A DNA stretch of 64,000 bases from Anaerolinea sp. (GTDB lineage: Bacteria > Chloroflexota > Anaerolineae > Anaerolineales > Anaerolineaceae). Each line of letters opens with the position of its first letter. Position 1 is the first letter of the stretch. The notes beneath the pieces are model-generated. The model was not told the DNA's origin and made no database searches. It saw nothing but the letters and a program-made list of their open reading frames with translations. The stretch spans positions 1-64,000 of the forward strand of contig JARKPU010000010.1 of assembly GCA_029975055.1 (NCBI GenBank). Reading direction: 5' to 3'. A program made the position numbers and the translations under genes. Of the stretch, positions 8,801-16,820 are shown in pieces.

Positions 8801-11023
8801 ACCCCCGATACCACCGTCAGCCTGCCTGGGCCGGATTGGGTCCAGATCGGCACCGAGGGCGGCTTCTTGCCCGCACCCGTGGTGGTGGACGGCCAGCAGG
8901 TGACCACCTGGATCACCGACCCGACCCGCTTCGATGTTGGCAACGTGGATAAGCACTCGCTGCTGCTCGCCCCGGCTGAGCGCGCGGATGTGATCGTGGA
9001 TTTCTCCAAGTTCGCCGGCCAGACCCTCATCCTCTACAACGATGCCCCGGCCGCATTCCCGGCCCGCGTGCCTTCGTATGATTACTACACCGGCGCTCCC
9101 GATCTCAGCCCGGTGGGCGCGGCGGCCATCCTGCCCGGATACGGCCCCAACACGCGCACCATCATGCAGGTGAAGATCGCCGGCACTCCGGCGCCCGCCT
9201 TCAACCTGGCCAAGCTGCAGAACGCCTTCAAGCACAATGCCAATGGCACCGGCGTCTTCGAAGCGGGCCAGAACCCCATCATCGTCGGCCAGGCCGCCTA
9301 CAATTCGGCCTACGGCACCAGCTTCGCCGCCAGCAGCAACTGCAACGCCCCCGGCAGCACGCTCCAGCGCTGCGACGGCCTGGTGCGCGTGAGCGATACC
9401 ATGTCCTTTGGGTTCAACACGCTCAGGGCGCCGACCGTCAAGATGACCATGCCGCTCCAGCCAAAAGCCATTCACGACGAGATGAACGCAACCACGTTCG
9501 ATGAATTTGGCCGGATGCAGGCGAACCTCGGCGTTGAGGCTCAACCGCCCACGCCCGGGCTGCAGAACGTCACCCTTTACCCCTATGTCAACCCGTCCAC
9601 CGAGCTCATCGACGGCACCAACCTGCCATATGCGGATATGAAAGTGACGCCCATTTCGAGCGCCACAGACGGCTCGCAGATCTGGCGCATCACCCACAAC
9701 GGCGTCGATACTCACCCGATTCACTTCCACCTCTATGACGTCCAGGTGGTCAACCGGGTGACATGGGATAACATCATCATTCCGCCCGATGCAACCGAGC
9801 TTGGCTGGAAGGACACGGTGCGCATCTCGCCGTTGGAAGATACCATCGTGGCGCTGCGGCCGATCATCCCGAGGGTTCCATGGGAACTGCCGAACTCGAT
9901 CAGGCTGCTCAGCCCGATGATGCCCGCCGGCGCGATGGACATGTTCAACAATGTTGATCCGCAAGGCAACCCGACGGCGCCGATCGTCAACCAGCTGGTC
10001 AACTTCGGATGGGAGTACGTGTACCACTGCCATATCCTGAGCCATGAAGAAATGGATATGATGCGGCCCGTCTCGCTGGCCCTGCCGCCCATCAAACCCG
10101 ACGGCCTGGCTTATGCGGTGACCGGCAACGGCAACAACCGCCGCCTGGTGCTGACATGGAACGACAATTCCATCACCGAAACGGCCTTCGTCATCCAGCG
10201 CATGGATTGGCTCGGCAACTGGACGAACGTCGGGACGGTCCTCTCGCCCCTGGACGTGCCAAACATTCACCAGGCGCGGACCTTCACCGTTCCGGGCACC
10301 TATAACCCGGCCAACGCTTACAACTATCGCGTGGTCGCTCAGAATACCGTCGGTTACGGTGCCGAGTTCCCGAGCATGACGGTGCAGTCGGTCTCCAACC
10401 CGCTGCCCGTGGGCACCGCGCCCGCCGCACCCACCAGCCTGACGGTGACGCTGCAAGCCGGCCCCCAGGCCAGCCTGACCTGGACCGATAACGCCACCAA
10501 CGAAGGCGGGTTCGTCATCGAGCGTTCGACCAACGGCGGGGCGTTCGTCCAGATCGGCACCGCACCGGCCCGCGCCGGCACCGGCAACGTGACCATCGTG
10601 GATACATCGATCGTGGCCGGAGCAACCGACAACACCTATGCGTACCAGGTGAAAGCGGTCAACCCGGTCGGCTCCTCGGCTTACGCCGGGCCTGCCACGC
10701 TGATCGTCCCGGCCATTCCGGCCGCGCCGGGCAGCTTCACGGCCGTCATCGGCCCGAACGGAAACGGCAATTCGCGCTCGGTCATCCTCAACTGGGCCGA
10801 CCTCTCGAACAACGAGACCGGCTTCACCATCCAGCGCGCGACGAATGCCGCCTTCACCAGCGGCCTCAACAGCGTGACGGTGGCGGCCAATGTCACCACG
10901 CTCACGCAGACGGGTCTCAGCCGCAACACGGCCTACTATTACCGGATTCGGGCGAACAACGGAACCATCATCGCATCGGGCTGGGTTCTCGCAACCCCGC
11001 AGCCCATCACCACGGCACCATAA
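5894..11023 (+). CDS. large secreted multicopper oxidase with Gly-rich repeats and C-terminal fibronectin type III domains
   Basis: Signal peptide 'INLVVSVLVIMTSLMGTNTSVKAMPA'; Cu-site motifs 'HLHGGI', 'FYHDHSWG', 'HPIHFHLYDV', 'HCHILSHEEMDM'; FN3-like segments near the C-terminus. SD AGGAG before ATG 5894. Confidence 0.88.
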   Translation: MNKRKLINLVVSVLVIMTSLMGTNTSVKAMPAGPTDESKVPHYFGPYPNWALSPLTQPNVAVQIVDPGGQGAGAAAVASVGANGSVTGITLTSPGLGYTAADVLITGAGTGAAATATVSTSGVVTGFTVTAPGTGYTSPSVSLSGGGGTGTLVQVGNQLIERAFATDNAPEVFVVLPAALPNGFIQSFMTLNQALAGGSAAPSAGFSFHAYVLRPTVNPNEYSVVFDSGLLTVPALADPAVSEISTFPVGGVAVQAGDVMAFYGQGIPLDSGAGTDILSYPALAAPSQGALITLGGVDFPLFPDARTYSFAASVVDTSAVIPLTNATATAYGGVDQVTITNPGSGYTMPTVDFDLPDDPNGVQASGHAVLDASGAVTAVVVDKAGSGYLLPPNVVIRDGTLFDPILNAGSGATASATLKITSIAVVNAGSGYVSAPVVTISDPTGTGAAATAQVNAGAVTSITLTAPGSGYLDVGLRKFIDALPQLCLPPGCPADPAAKFLPVAVSEEKVYNGVAADEFQIGLIQYRTSFSSDLPPTLVRGYVQLETPANAAISQHVPLMNELLDGTKVDTGYFGVTTPQYLGPVIAATKDKPVRIVFRNLLPAGSDGDLFLPVDSTLMGSGMGPMGMPAPADLGTVMDEVRNPMCSEYPKSDMCFKDNRATLHLHGGITPWISDGTPHQWITPAGEMTPWPEGVSVQNVPDMDVCGLNNDGCQTFYYTNQQSARLMFYHDHSWGITRLNVYAGEAAGYLISDSTEAALISSGTIPADQIPLIIQDRTFVPDAAQLALQDPTWDAARWGSKGSFWYHHVYMPAQNPGDPSGMSAYGRWMYGPWFWPPAANTMYGPIDNPYYNPACNLDDPATWQYQTDPFCEPKQIPGTPNISVGMEQFNDTPVVNGVAYPTITLEPKSYRLRILNAANDRFFNMQWYVGDPTTASTGTNTLGQVIGATEVALNPAELALAQTDPNVSPTPDTTVSLPGPDWVQIGTEGGFLPAPVVVDGQQVTTWITDPTRFDVGNVDKHSLLLAPAERADVIVDFSKFAGQTLILYNDAPAAFPARVPSYDYYTGAPDLSPVGAAAILPGYGPNTRTIMQVKIAGTPAPAFNLAKLQNAFKHNANGTGVFEAGQNPIIVGQAAYNSAYGTSFAASSNCNAPGSTLQRCDGLVRVSDTMSFGFNTLRAPTVKMTMPLQPKAIHDEMNATTFDEFGRMQANLGVEAQPPTPGLQNVTLYPYVNPSTELIDGTNLPYADMKVTPISSATDGSQIWRITHNGVDTHPIHFHLYDVQVVNRVTWDNIIIPPDATELGWKDTVRISPLEDTIVALRPIIPRVPWELPNSIRLLSPMMPAGAMDMFNNVDPQGNPTAPIVNQLVNFGWEYVYHCHILSHEEMDMMRPVSLALPPIKPDGLAYAVTGNGNNRRLVLTWNDNSITETAFVIQRMDWLGNWTNVGTVLSPLDVPNIHQARTFTVPGTYNPANAYNYRVVAQNTVGYGAEFPSMTVQSVSNPLPVGTAPAAPTSLTVTLQAGPQASLTWTDNATNEGGFVIERSTNGGAFVQIGTAPARAGTGNVTIVDTSIVAGATDNTYAYQVKAVNPVGSSAYAGPATLIVPAIPAAPGSFTAVIGPNGNGNSRSVILNWADLSNNETGFTIQRATNAAFTSGLNSVTVAANVTTLTQTGLSRNTAYYYRIRANNGTIIASGWVLATPQPITTAP

Positions 11024-11037
11024 CGAACCGCCCGGCA

Positions 11038-11078
11038 TTGGGGGAGGGAGCGATCCCTCCCCCATTTTCTTTTTTTAA
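11038..11078 (+). terminator. rho-independent terminator after multicopper oxidase
   Basis: GGGGGAGGGA-gcga-TCCCTCCCCC followed by ATTTTCTTTTTTT. Confidence 0.8.
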
Positions 11079-11105
11079 AGGGCCGATCTACCGGGAGAAG
11101 CTCAT

Positions 11106-11164
11106 GTGTATCTTTTTCTGTAAATTGTGGGGCAAGCCCCACAATCTTCAAAAAAAATGAACAC
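11106..11164. repeat. dispersed ~58-bp palindromic element, copy 1
   Basis: GTGTATCTTTTTCTGTAAATTGTGGGGC-AA-GCCCCACAATCTTC...GAACAC; core 10-bp perfect stem at 11124-11145; same core as the element at 44081. Confidence 0.75.
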
Positions 11165-11267
11165 TTTCCGAGCGGGCGCAGTAATCGGTCCATCTTTGCT
11201 CTCACCGGCTCAAGCGGATATCGCTATAATAAGCAGTACGGACGACCGCCATTGGCAGGGTGGCGAT

Positions 11268-11906
11268 ATGAGCCATATCCAGGTTTCCAAAGTGCATGAG
11301 CTTACACCCGAATTAACCGGGTGTATCGAGCGCATTTACACCCAAAGCTTCCCTCCCGAAGAAAGAATTGACCTGTCTGGTATGCTCGCTGGAATCGATA
11401 CGGGCGACCATGAACTCTTTGTCGCGACGTCGAACGAATCGCCCTGCGTCGGCTTCGGCATCCTGGAATTTTTGCCCGGCTCGAACCTCCTTTTCCTGGA
11501 TTACCTCGCGGTCGAACCGGAACTCAGGAACAGGCAGATCGGCGCAGCCATTTTGCGGAAGATCCTGCGAGATGCCCATGAAGCGGGGTGGAAAGGCGTC
11601 ATCTTCGAGGTGGAACCCGAAGATGAAGGGTCGGCGCCTGAGCGGGAGTTGCGGAAGCGCCGCATCGGGTTCTATGAGCGCAACGGCGGGCGGGTGCTTC
11701 ACTGCGCGCCGGGGTACCGAATGCCCAACCTGGTCGGCGAAGGATCCATGCGCATGCGCCTGGTATGGATTCCGGACGACCCGCAATCACCGGACCTGTT
11801 CGGCGAAACGCTGCGCCGCTGCATCCAGGAGATTTTTAAGACGGTCTACCATAAAGAAGAAAACGATCCTTTATTGAAGAGCATCCTGGAGGATCTCCGC
11901 TGCTAA
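11268..11906 (+). CDS. GNAT-family acetyltransferase
   Basis: 'LLFLDYLAVEPELRNRQIGAAILRKILRDAHEAGWKGVIFEVEPE', 'FYERNGGRVLHCAPGYRMP'; TATAAT at 11225-11230 upstream. Confidence 0.75.
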   Translation: MSHIQVSKVHELTPELTGCIERIYTQSFPPEERIDLSGMLAGIDTGDHELFVATSNESPCVGFGILEFLPGSNLLFLDYLAVEPELRNRQIGAAILRKILRDAHEAGWKGVIFEVEPEDEGSAPERELRKRRIGFYERNGGRVLHCAPGYRMPNLVGEGSMRMRLVWIPDDPQSPDLFGETLRRCIQEIFKTVYHKEENDPLLKSILEDLRC

Positions 11907-11932
11907 GTAGTTTTTTCGCTAAGTTCAAAACA

Positions 11933-11985
11933 TTCCCCCTCATCCCCGGCCCTTCACCCAGAGGGAGAGGGTAGGGTGAGGGGAA
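11933..11985. repeat. pyrimidine/purine-biased intergenic inverted repeat
   Basis: TTCCCCCTCA ... TGAGGGGAA flanking CCCGGCCCTTCACCCAGAGGGAGAGGGTAGGG. Confidence 0.45.
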
Positions 11986-12038
11986 AATCCAGGAATTTAG
12001 CGAGAAAACCACTAAGTGATGTGAAATAAGGGGGAAAA

Positions 12039-12569
12039 ATGGTTTCGGCAGAACTAAAATCGACGCTCGACCTGCTGTTTACCCTGCTGAATACACTGGT
12101 CGGTTGTTTCGGACTGGTCTTTGTGGTCGTCTCGCTGTTTTTCGTCTTCAGGCAGACGCGCGATCTGAACCGCCAGACCGAGCTTGCCACCCAGGCAAGC
12201 CGCGTCAGCGCCTACAATGAAGTGGCCAGGCAGATGATGGAGATCGACCGTTTCTTTGTCGAAAACCCGCAATATAAGCCGTACTTCTATGAAGGCAAGG
12301 CCGCATCAAAGGACCAGGCCGATTACCCCGCCATCGCTTCCATTGCCGAATGGCTGGCCGATTTTATGGACAGCGTTTTCATGCTGGCAAGGACTCTGCC
12401 TGAATACCCCTGGGACACCACCTGGTACGTGTACTTCTGCGACCTGCTAAAAGCCAGCCCCGCGCTGCATGACTACTGGAAAGAGCACATCAACTGGTAT
12501 CCGGGGTCCATCCAGGCCTATTACCCGCCGAAGGTCGCCGCGACCATCCGCGAAATCACCCTGAGCTGA
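12039..12569 (+). CDS. hypothetical membrane protein
   Basis: Single N-terminal TM segment 'TLLNTLVGCFGLVFVVVSLFFVFRQTRDL'. Confidence 0.6.
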   Translation: MVSAELKSTLDLLFTLLNTLVGCFGLVFVVVSLFFVFRQTRDLNRQTELATQASRVSAYNEVARQMMEIDRFFVENPQYKPYFYEGKAASKDQADYPAIASIAEWLADFMDSVFMLARTLPEYPWDTTWYVYFCDLLKASPALHDYWKEHINWYPGSIQAYYPPKVAATIREITLS

Positions 12570-12593
12570 GCGCGCCTGCCCCCAGCCCCAGGG

Positions 12594-13910
12594 TTATGCA
12601 CCGTTTCCAGCCGCCTCCAGGATGTTCCTCGCCCGGTTCTCGCCGGTGTTGAGAATCTCCGCCAGCCGCCGGTAACCCAACGCCAGCATTTGCTCGGCGG
12701 TGAGAATGCCCGCGTCGCGCAGCCGGCGGGCATACACCGGGCCGATGCCCTTGAGCATGTCAACAGAGCGGGGCAGTTCAGGCGCGTTCGCGCTTAGCTC
12801 CAGCACGAGCGAGTGCGCCCCGGGCGGCAGAATCTCCAACCGGTAGCCAAATTGAGCCGGATCGTATTGTTGCAGCAGCCGGTCGGTGGAGGGCGTCCGG
12901 CTGGTTGCCGCCAGCGTGAACGTGCGCCCCTGGCGTGAAGCAGCCTGCACAAGCCATTCCAGGGTCTGAAAATCCGGGTTGCCGTATTTCCCATCCGCAC
13001 AGACCACATAGGTATCTGCGGTGATGCGCTCGAACAGCTCCAGGGTCACGTTGCGCGAGCTTCCGTGGTGCGGCAGTTTGAAGACATCGGCGTGGAAAGC
13101 GCCGTTTGCATCCAGCAGCCCGGCCTGCTGCATGCCCTCCAGGAGCTGATCGCCGCGCCCGTCGCCCGTCAGCAGGATGGTTTTGCCCTCGGCCCGCACC
13201 AGCAGCATGATGCTGCTCAGGTTGGGCACGCTCATATCCAGCGCGCGGGCGGCGATTTCCATCTCCCCTTCCGGCAGGGCGCGCACTTTGGCCTGTCTGG
13301 CGAGCCAGTCCTCCCATTCTTTCTGCAGCGCCTCGAGCGACTTGCGCGTCGGCCCGATGACCGAGATGCTCAGGTTGCCCACCTGGATCGGAACGCGGGT
13401 GTTATCGGTGCAGGCCAGCCGGTCGGGCGTATCTTTGAATTCCACGTTGATCGGGATCTTCAACCCGCGCGCGTAAGCCGCCAGTTCATCGCCCTGGCTG
13501 ATGCTGCGCGCCTGCACTTCGAGGCCGGGCATCAACCCGCGCGGGAGGGGCGCATCAGCCACCTGGCGCGCGAAACCGCGCTCGAGCACAGGGCCGAGAG
13601 TCTGGCTGAAGGAGTTGTGCCACAGCCCGTCTACGGTGATCGTCACAGGCTGCCCGGCGCGAAGCTCATCCACCAGGTCGTGCAGCAGGTCCAGCAAGCC
13701 GTTGACGTGGTCGTCATCCACGTGGCTGAGCACGGCAAGGTTCACCCTGCCGCCCTGCCGGCTGATCAAGAGCAGCTCGGCCTTCAGGTGGTCGTGATAC
13801 ACGGTGCTCGGCCCGCCGTCGATGAGCATGAAGCGCCGGTCATCCGGCGCGCCGTATTCCAGGATGAGACAATCGCCGTGCAGCGCCTGCAAGACTCTGA
13901 GTCGGAACAT
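12594..13910 (-). CDS. ComEC/Rec2-like metallo-beta-lactamase-fold protein with C-terminal helix-hairpin-helix region
   Basis: 'LAVLSHVDDDHVNGLLDLL', 'MLIDGGPSTVYHDH', 'ILLTGDGRGDQLLEGM', 'VFKLPHHGSSRNV'; C-terminus 'LKGIGPVYARRLRDAGILTAEQML'. Confidence 0.8.
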   Translation of the reverse strand: MFRLRVLQALHGDCLILEYGAPDDRRFMLIDGGPSTVYHDHLKAELLLISRQGGRVNLAVLSHVDDDHVNGLLDLLHDLVDELRAGQPVTITVDGLWHNSFSQTLGPVLERGFARQVADAPLPRGLMPGLEVQARSISQGDELAAYARGLKIPINVEFKDTPDRLACTDNTRVPIQVGNLSISVIGPTRKSLEALQKEWEDWLARQAKVRALPEGEMEIAARALDMSVPNLSSIMLLVRAEGKTILLTGDGRGDQLLEGMQQAGLLDANGAFHADVFKLPHHGSSRNVTLELFERITADTYVVCADGKYGNPDFQTLEWLVQAASRQGRTFTLAATSRTPSTDRLLQQYDPAQFGYRLEILPPGAHSLVLELSANAPELPRSVDMLKGIGPVYARRLRDAGILTAEQMLALGYRRLAEILNTGENRARNILEAAGNGA

Positions 13911-13980
13911 GCAGCTTCTCCTTGAATCTTGATATTGTACATTCGTTTACTGTTTAACTCCATATTATCGCGGAAATGGC

Positions 13981-14009
13981 TTGACAAACCAATAAAAAAG
14001 ATATAGAAT
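13981..14009 (+). promoter_or_regulatory. sigma70-like promoter TTGACA-N17-TAGAAT
   Basis: TTGACA 13981-13986, 17-bp spacer, TAGAAT 14004-14009. Confidence 0.6.
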
Positions 14010-14031
14010 ACTCTGTAGTATAGAGTACTCT
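14009..14031. promoter_or_regulatory. inverted/direct repeat operator candidate for the winged-helix regulator
   Basis: TACTCT-N7-AGAGTA plus overlapping perfect palindrome AGAGTACTCT, just downstream of the -10. Confidence 0.55.
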
Positions 14032-14044
14032 AAGGAATTTCGAC

Positions 14045-14614
14045 ATGAACCTCTCCCCTGACGAAGCTCAAAGCGCGCTGGAAGCCATCCAGCTAATGAC
14101 GCAAAAAACCCGCCGGTCGATTTCCAACAGCGGCATCACCCTCACGCTCTTCATCACCGGCGTGGTCTGGCTCGTTGGCTATGCCTGCACCCAGTTCCTG
14201 ACAGGCCCGCTTGTCGCTTATATCTGGGCGGGCCTCAGCCTGCTCGGCAGCACCCTGGGGGTTCTCATCGGCTCGCGCATGGGCAGGCGCGTCCGCAGCC
14301 CATCGACATCCGTTTACGCCCGCCGCATCGGCATCTTCTGGCTGCTGCTGGTGCTCTATGCCGCAGCCGTCATCGCCGTCGCACGCCCCGCTGACGGAAA
14401 GCAGGTGACCATGCTGATCATCCTCTTCATCATGATCGGCCATTTCGCGGCGGGTATGCTGCTCTCTTATTCCTACACATGGTGGGCGCTGCCAGTCACC
14501 GCCCTGGCGCTGGCCGGTTATTACCTGCTCCCCGCCTACTTTTACCTGTGGATGGGCGTGCTGGGCGGCGGCGGGATGATCGCCCTCGCTCTCTATATTC
14601 GCTCGAGGTGGTGA
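14045..14614 (+). CDS. hypothetical multi-TM membrane protein
   Basis: Several hydrophobic segments; first gene of the regulator/ABC exporter operon. Confidence 0.6.
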   Translation: MNLSPDEAQSALEAIQLMTQKTRRSISNSGITLTLFITGVVWLVGYACTQFLTGPLVAYIWAGLSLLGSTLGVLIGSRMGRRVRSPSTSVYARRIGIFWLLLVLYAAAVIAVARPADGKQVTMLIILFIMIGHFAAGMLLSYSYTWWALPVTALALAGYYLLPAYFYLWMGVLGGGGMIALALYIRSRW

Positions 14615-14618
14615 GAGC

Positions 14619-14912
14619 ATGGCCGAGTTGAATGAAATCATTCACCAGCCGGTGCGCCTGCGCATCATGGCTGCCCTGGTGGCCCTCGAACCGGGTAACG
14701 AGGTAGATTTTGCCTACCTCCGCGACCTGCTGGAGGTCACCGATGGCAACCTGGGCGCACACCTGCGCAAGCTCGAAGAGGCCGGGTATATCGCCGTCAA
14801 CAAAACCTTCGTCGATCGCAAGCCGCGCACTTACGTGGCAGCCACCCCAACAGGGCGGGATGTCTTTCAAGCGCACATCGAAGCTCTCGAATCGATTTTG
14901 AAAAGAAAGTAA
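14619..14912 (+). CDS. winged-helix transcriptional regulator
   Basis: 'INEIIHQPVRLRIMAALVAL...FAYLRDLLEVTDGNLGAHLRKLEEAGYIAVNKTFVDRKPRTYVAATPTGRDVFQAH'. Confidence 0.85.
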   Translation: MAELNEIIHQPVRLRIMAALVALEPGNEVDFAYLRDLLEVTDGNLGAHLRKLEEAGYIAVNKTFVDRKPRTYVAATPTGRDVFQAHIEALESILKRK

Positions 14913-14919
14913 GGTCGCA

Positions 14920-15843
14920 ATGGATGCCATCGTGCAAGTGAATGGCCTGCGGAAAGCCTATGGGGCCACCGTGGCTGTGGATGGGATTTCCTTCGAGGTC
15001 TGCCACGGTGAGATCTTCGGCATGGTCGGCCCGAACGGGGCCGGAAAAACCACAACCATCGAGTGCCTGGAGGGCCTGCGCAAGCCGGACGGCGGCCGCC
15101 TCAGCGTTCTGGGCGTGGACCCTATCCTGGGCAGCCAGGTGTTGCGCGAGCGCGCCGGGATGCAGCTGCAGCAGTCGAACCTGCCGGACCGCATGAAGGT
15201 CTGGGAAGCCCTCGACCTCTACGCATCGTTCTACCCCAGGCCGGTGGACTGGCAGGCGTTGATTGCTCAATTGGGGCTGGAGGAAAAACGCAACACCCCG
15301 TTTGCGAAGCTCTCCGGCGGCCAAAAGCAGCGCCTGTTCATCGCCCTGGCGCTCCTCCCCGACCCGCAGCTGATCTTCCTCGATGAGCTCACCACCGGGC
15401 TCGACCCTCAAGCCCGGCGCGCCATTTGGGATTTGATCCTGGCGGTTCGCGCCCTGGGGAAGACCATCCTCCTGACCACCCACTTCATGGAAGAGGCCGA
15501 GCGCCTCTGCGACCGGGTAGCGATCCTCGACCACGGGCGCATTGTGGCGCTCGATACCCCTTCGGCGTTGATCCACAACCTGGCCGCCGAGGAGCGCGTC
15601 AGCTTCACCCTCCTGGGCGGGGTCTCGCCCGCGCTGCAACAGGCACTCGCGCAACTGGGAAGCGTGGAGATGAACGGAGACCAGGTGACGGTGTCTTCGC
15701 CCAACGGACGCGCCAGGCCGCTGGTCAGCGAGGTGGTGAGTCTGCTCACGGCGCAAGGGGCTGCCTTCCGCGATCTGAGCACCCGGCAGCCCAGCCTGGA
15801 GGATGTGTTCCTGAGCCTGACCGGCCGCGCGATGCGCGATTGA
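14920..15843 (+). CDS. ABC transporter ATP-binding protein (export type)
   Basis: Walker A 'GPNGAGKTTTIECLEGL', signature 'LSGGQKQRL', Walker B 'LIFLDELTTGLDPQARR'. Confidence 0.95.
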   Translation: MDAIVQVNGLRKAYGATVAVDGISFEVCHGEIFGMVGPNGAGKTTTIECLEGLRKPDGGRLSVLGVDPILGSQVLRERAGMQLQQSNLPDRMKVWEALDLYASFYPRPVDWQALIAQLGLEEKRNTPFAKLSGGQKQRLFIALALLPDPQLIFLDELTTGLDPQARRAIWDLILAVRALGKTILLTTHFMEEAERLCDRVAILDHGRIVALDTPSALIHNLAAEERVSFTLLGGVSPALQQALAQLGSVEMNGDQVTVSSPNGRARPLVSEVVSLLTAQGAAFRDLSTRQPSLEDVFLSLTGRAMRD

Positions 15844-15851
15844 GGTGTGAA

Positions 15852-16598
15852 ATGAAAAGTCTTCTCAAAATGACCTGGATGGAAGCCAAGCTGTTCCTGC
15901 GCGAGCCGGCGGCCGCATTCTTCACCCTGGCTTTCCCGCTGGTGATGCTGCTCATCTTTGCCACGATCTACGGCAATACCCCCCCGCCGGGGTCTACCGG
16001 CTCGCAGGGAGCGATCGACGCGCTCATCCCGGCGTTCACTGCCATGGTGATCGGCATCACCGGTCTGATGGCAGTGACGATGACGATGGCCACCTACCGC
16101 GAAAACGGAATCTTGCGCCGCCTGCGAACCACGCCGGTGAAGCCGCTGGTGGTGATGGCTGCCCAGGTGGCGGTGGTGTTCGTCATGACCGGCCTGGGCG
16201 TGCTCATCCTCCTGGCTGCGGGCGTACTGCTCTACCATGTGCGCCTGCCGGGCAACCCGATCAGCTTTCTGGGCGGGTACGCCTTGAGCAGCCTGAGTTT
16301 CTTCGGCATCGGGTTTATCCTGGCGGGGGTGCTCCCTACGGCGCGCACCGCGCAGGTGGTGGCAATGGTGCTTCTCTACCCAATGTTGATCCTCTCCGGC
16401 GCCGCCTGGCCGCGTGAACTGATGCCTGCTGCCGTCCAAAAGGTGACTGCCTGCATCCCGCTCACCTATGTGGTCAACCTGCTGCGCGGCTTATGGGCAG
16501 GCGAACCCTGGGGAGCGCACCTGCTGGATGTAGCCGTGCTGGTGGTGATGCTCCTGGCGGGAGCTTTCATCTCGGCCAGGATCTTCCGCTGGGAATAA
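15852..16598 (+). CDS. ABC-2 type transporter permease
   Basis: In-frame ATG (MKSLLKMTWMEAKLFLREPAAAFFTLAFPLVMLLIFATIYG...) within the ORF listed from 15426; 'NGILRRLRTTPVKPL' and six-TM pattern. Confidence 0.88.
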   Translation: MKSLLKMTWMEAKLFLREPAAAFFTLAFPLVMLLIFATIYGNTPPPGSTGSQGAIDALIPAFTAMVIGITGLMAVTMTMATYRENGILRRLRTTPVKPLVVMAAQVAVVFVMTGLGVLILLAAGVLLYHVRLPGNPISFLGGYALSSLSFFGIGFILAGVLPTARTAQVVAMVLLYPMLILSGAAWPRELMPAAVQKVTACIPLTYVVNLLRGLWAGEPWGAHLLDVAVLVVMLLAGAFISARIFRWE

Positions 16599-16820
16599 GC
16601 CGGCATTTCCATTCATCCACGCTTTACGAGGCCCGCGCCGGCGCCCGATTGGAGCCGAACGGGCCTGTTCTCAATGCTCACTGGCGCGGAATTTACACCC
16701 AGCCCGTTGAAGTATAATGGTGGCTGAACCCCTCTCGACTGCCGCAGGCGCTTGAGTAATGCCCGGCGCGCGCAAAACCTGGCTTTCTCCGCCTCATTCC
16801 GGTAGAAAAGGTATGCAAAC

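Noticed and set aside
7484-11065. 1193-aa minus-strand ORF opposite the multicopper oxidase
   Set aside because: Antisense to a well-supported gene; composition (Arg/Gly/His/Val-rich, no domains) is typical of GC-rich shadow ORFs.
15426-15851. N-terminal extension of the ABC permease ORF
   Set aside because: Overlaps the ATPase gene out of frame; the true permease start is ATG 15852.
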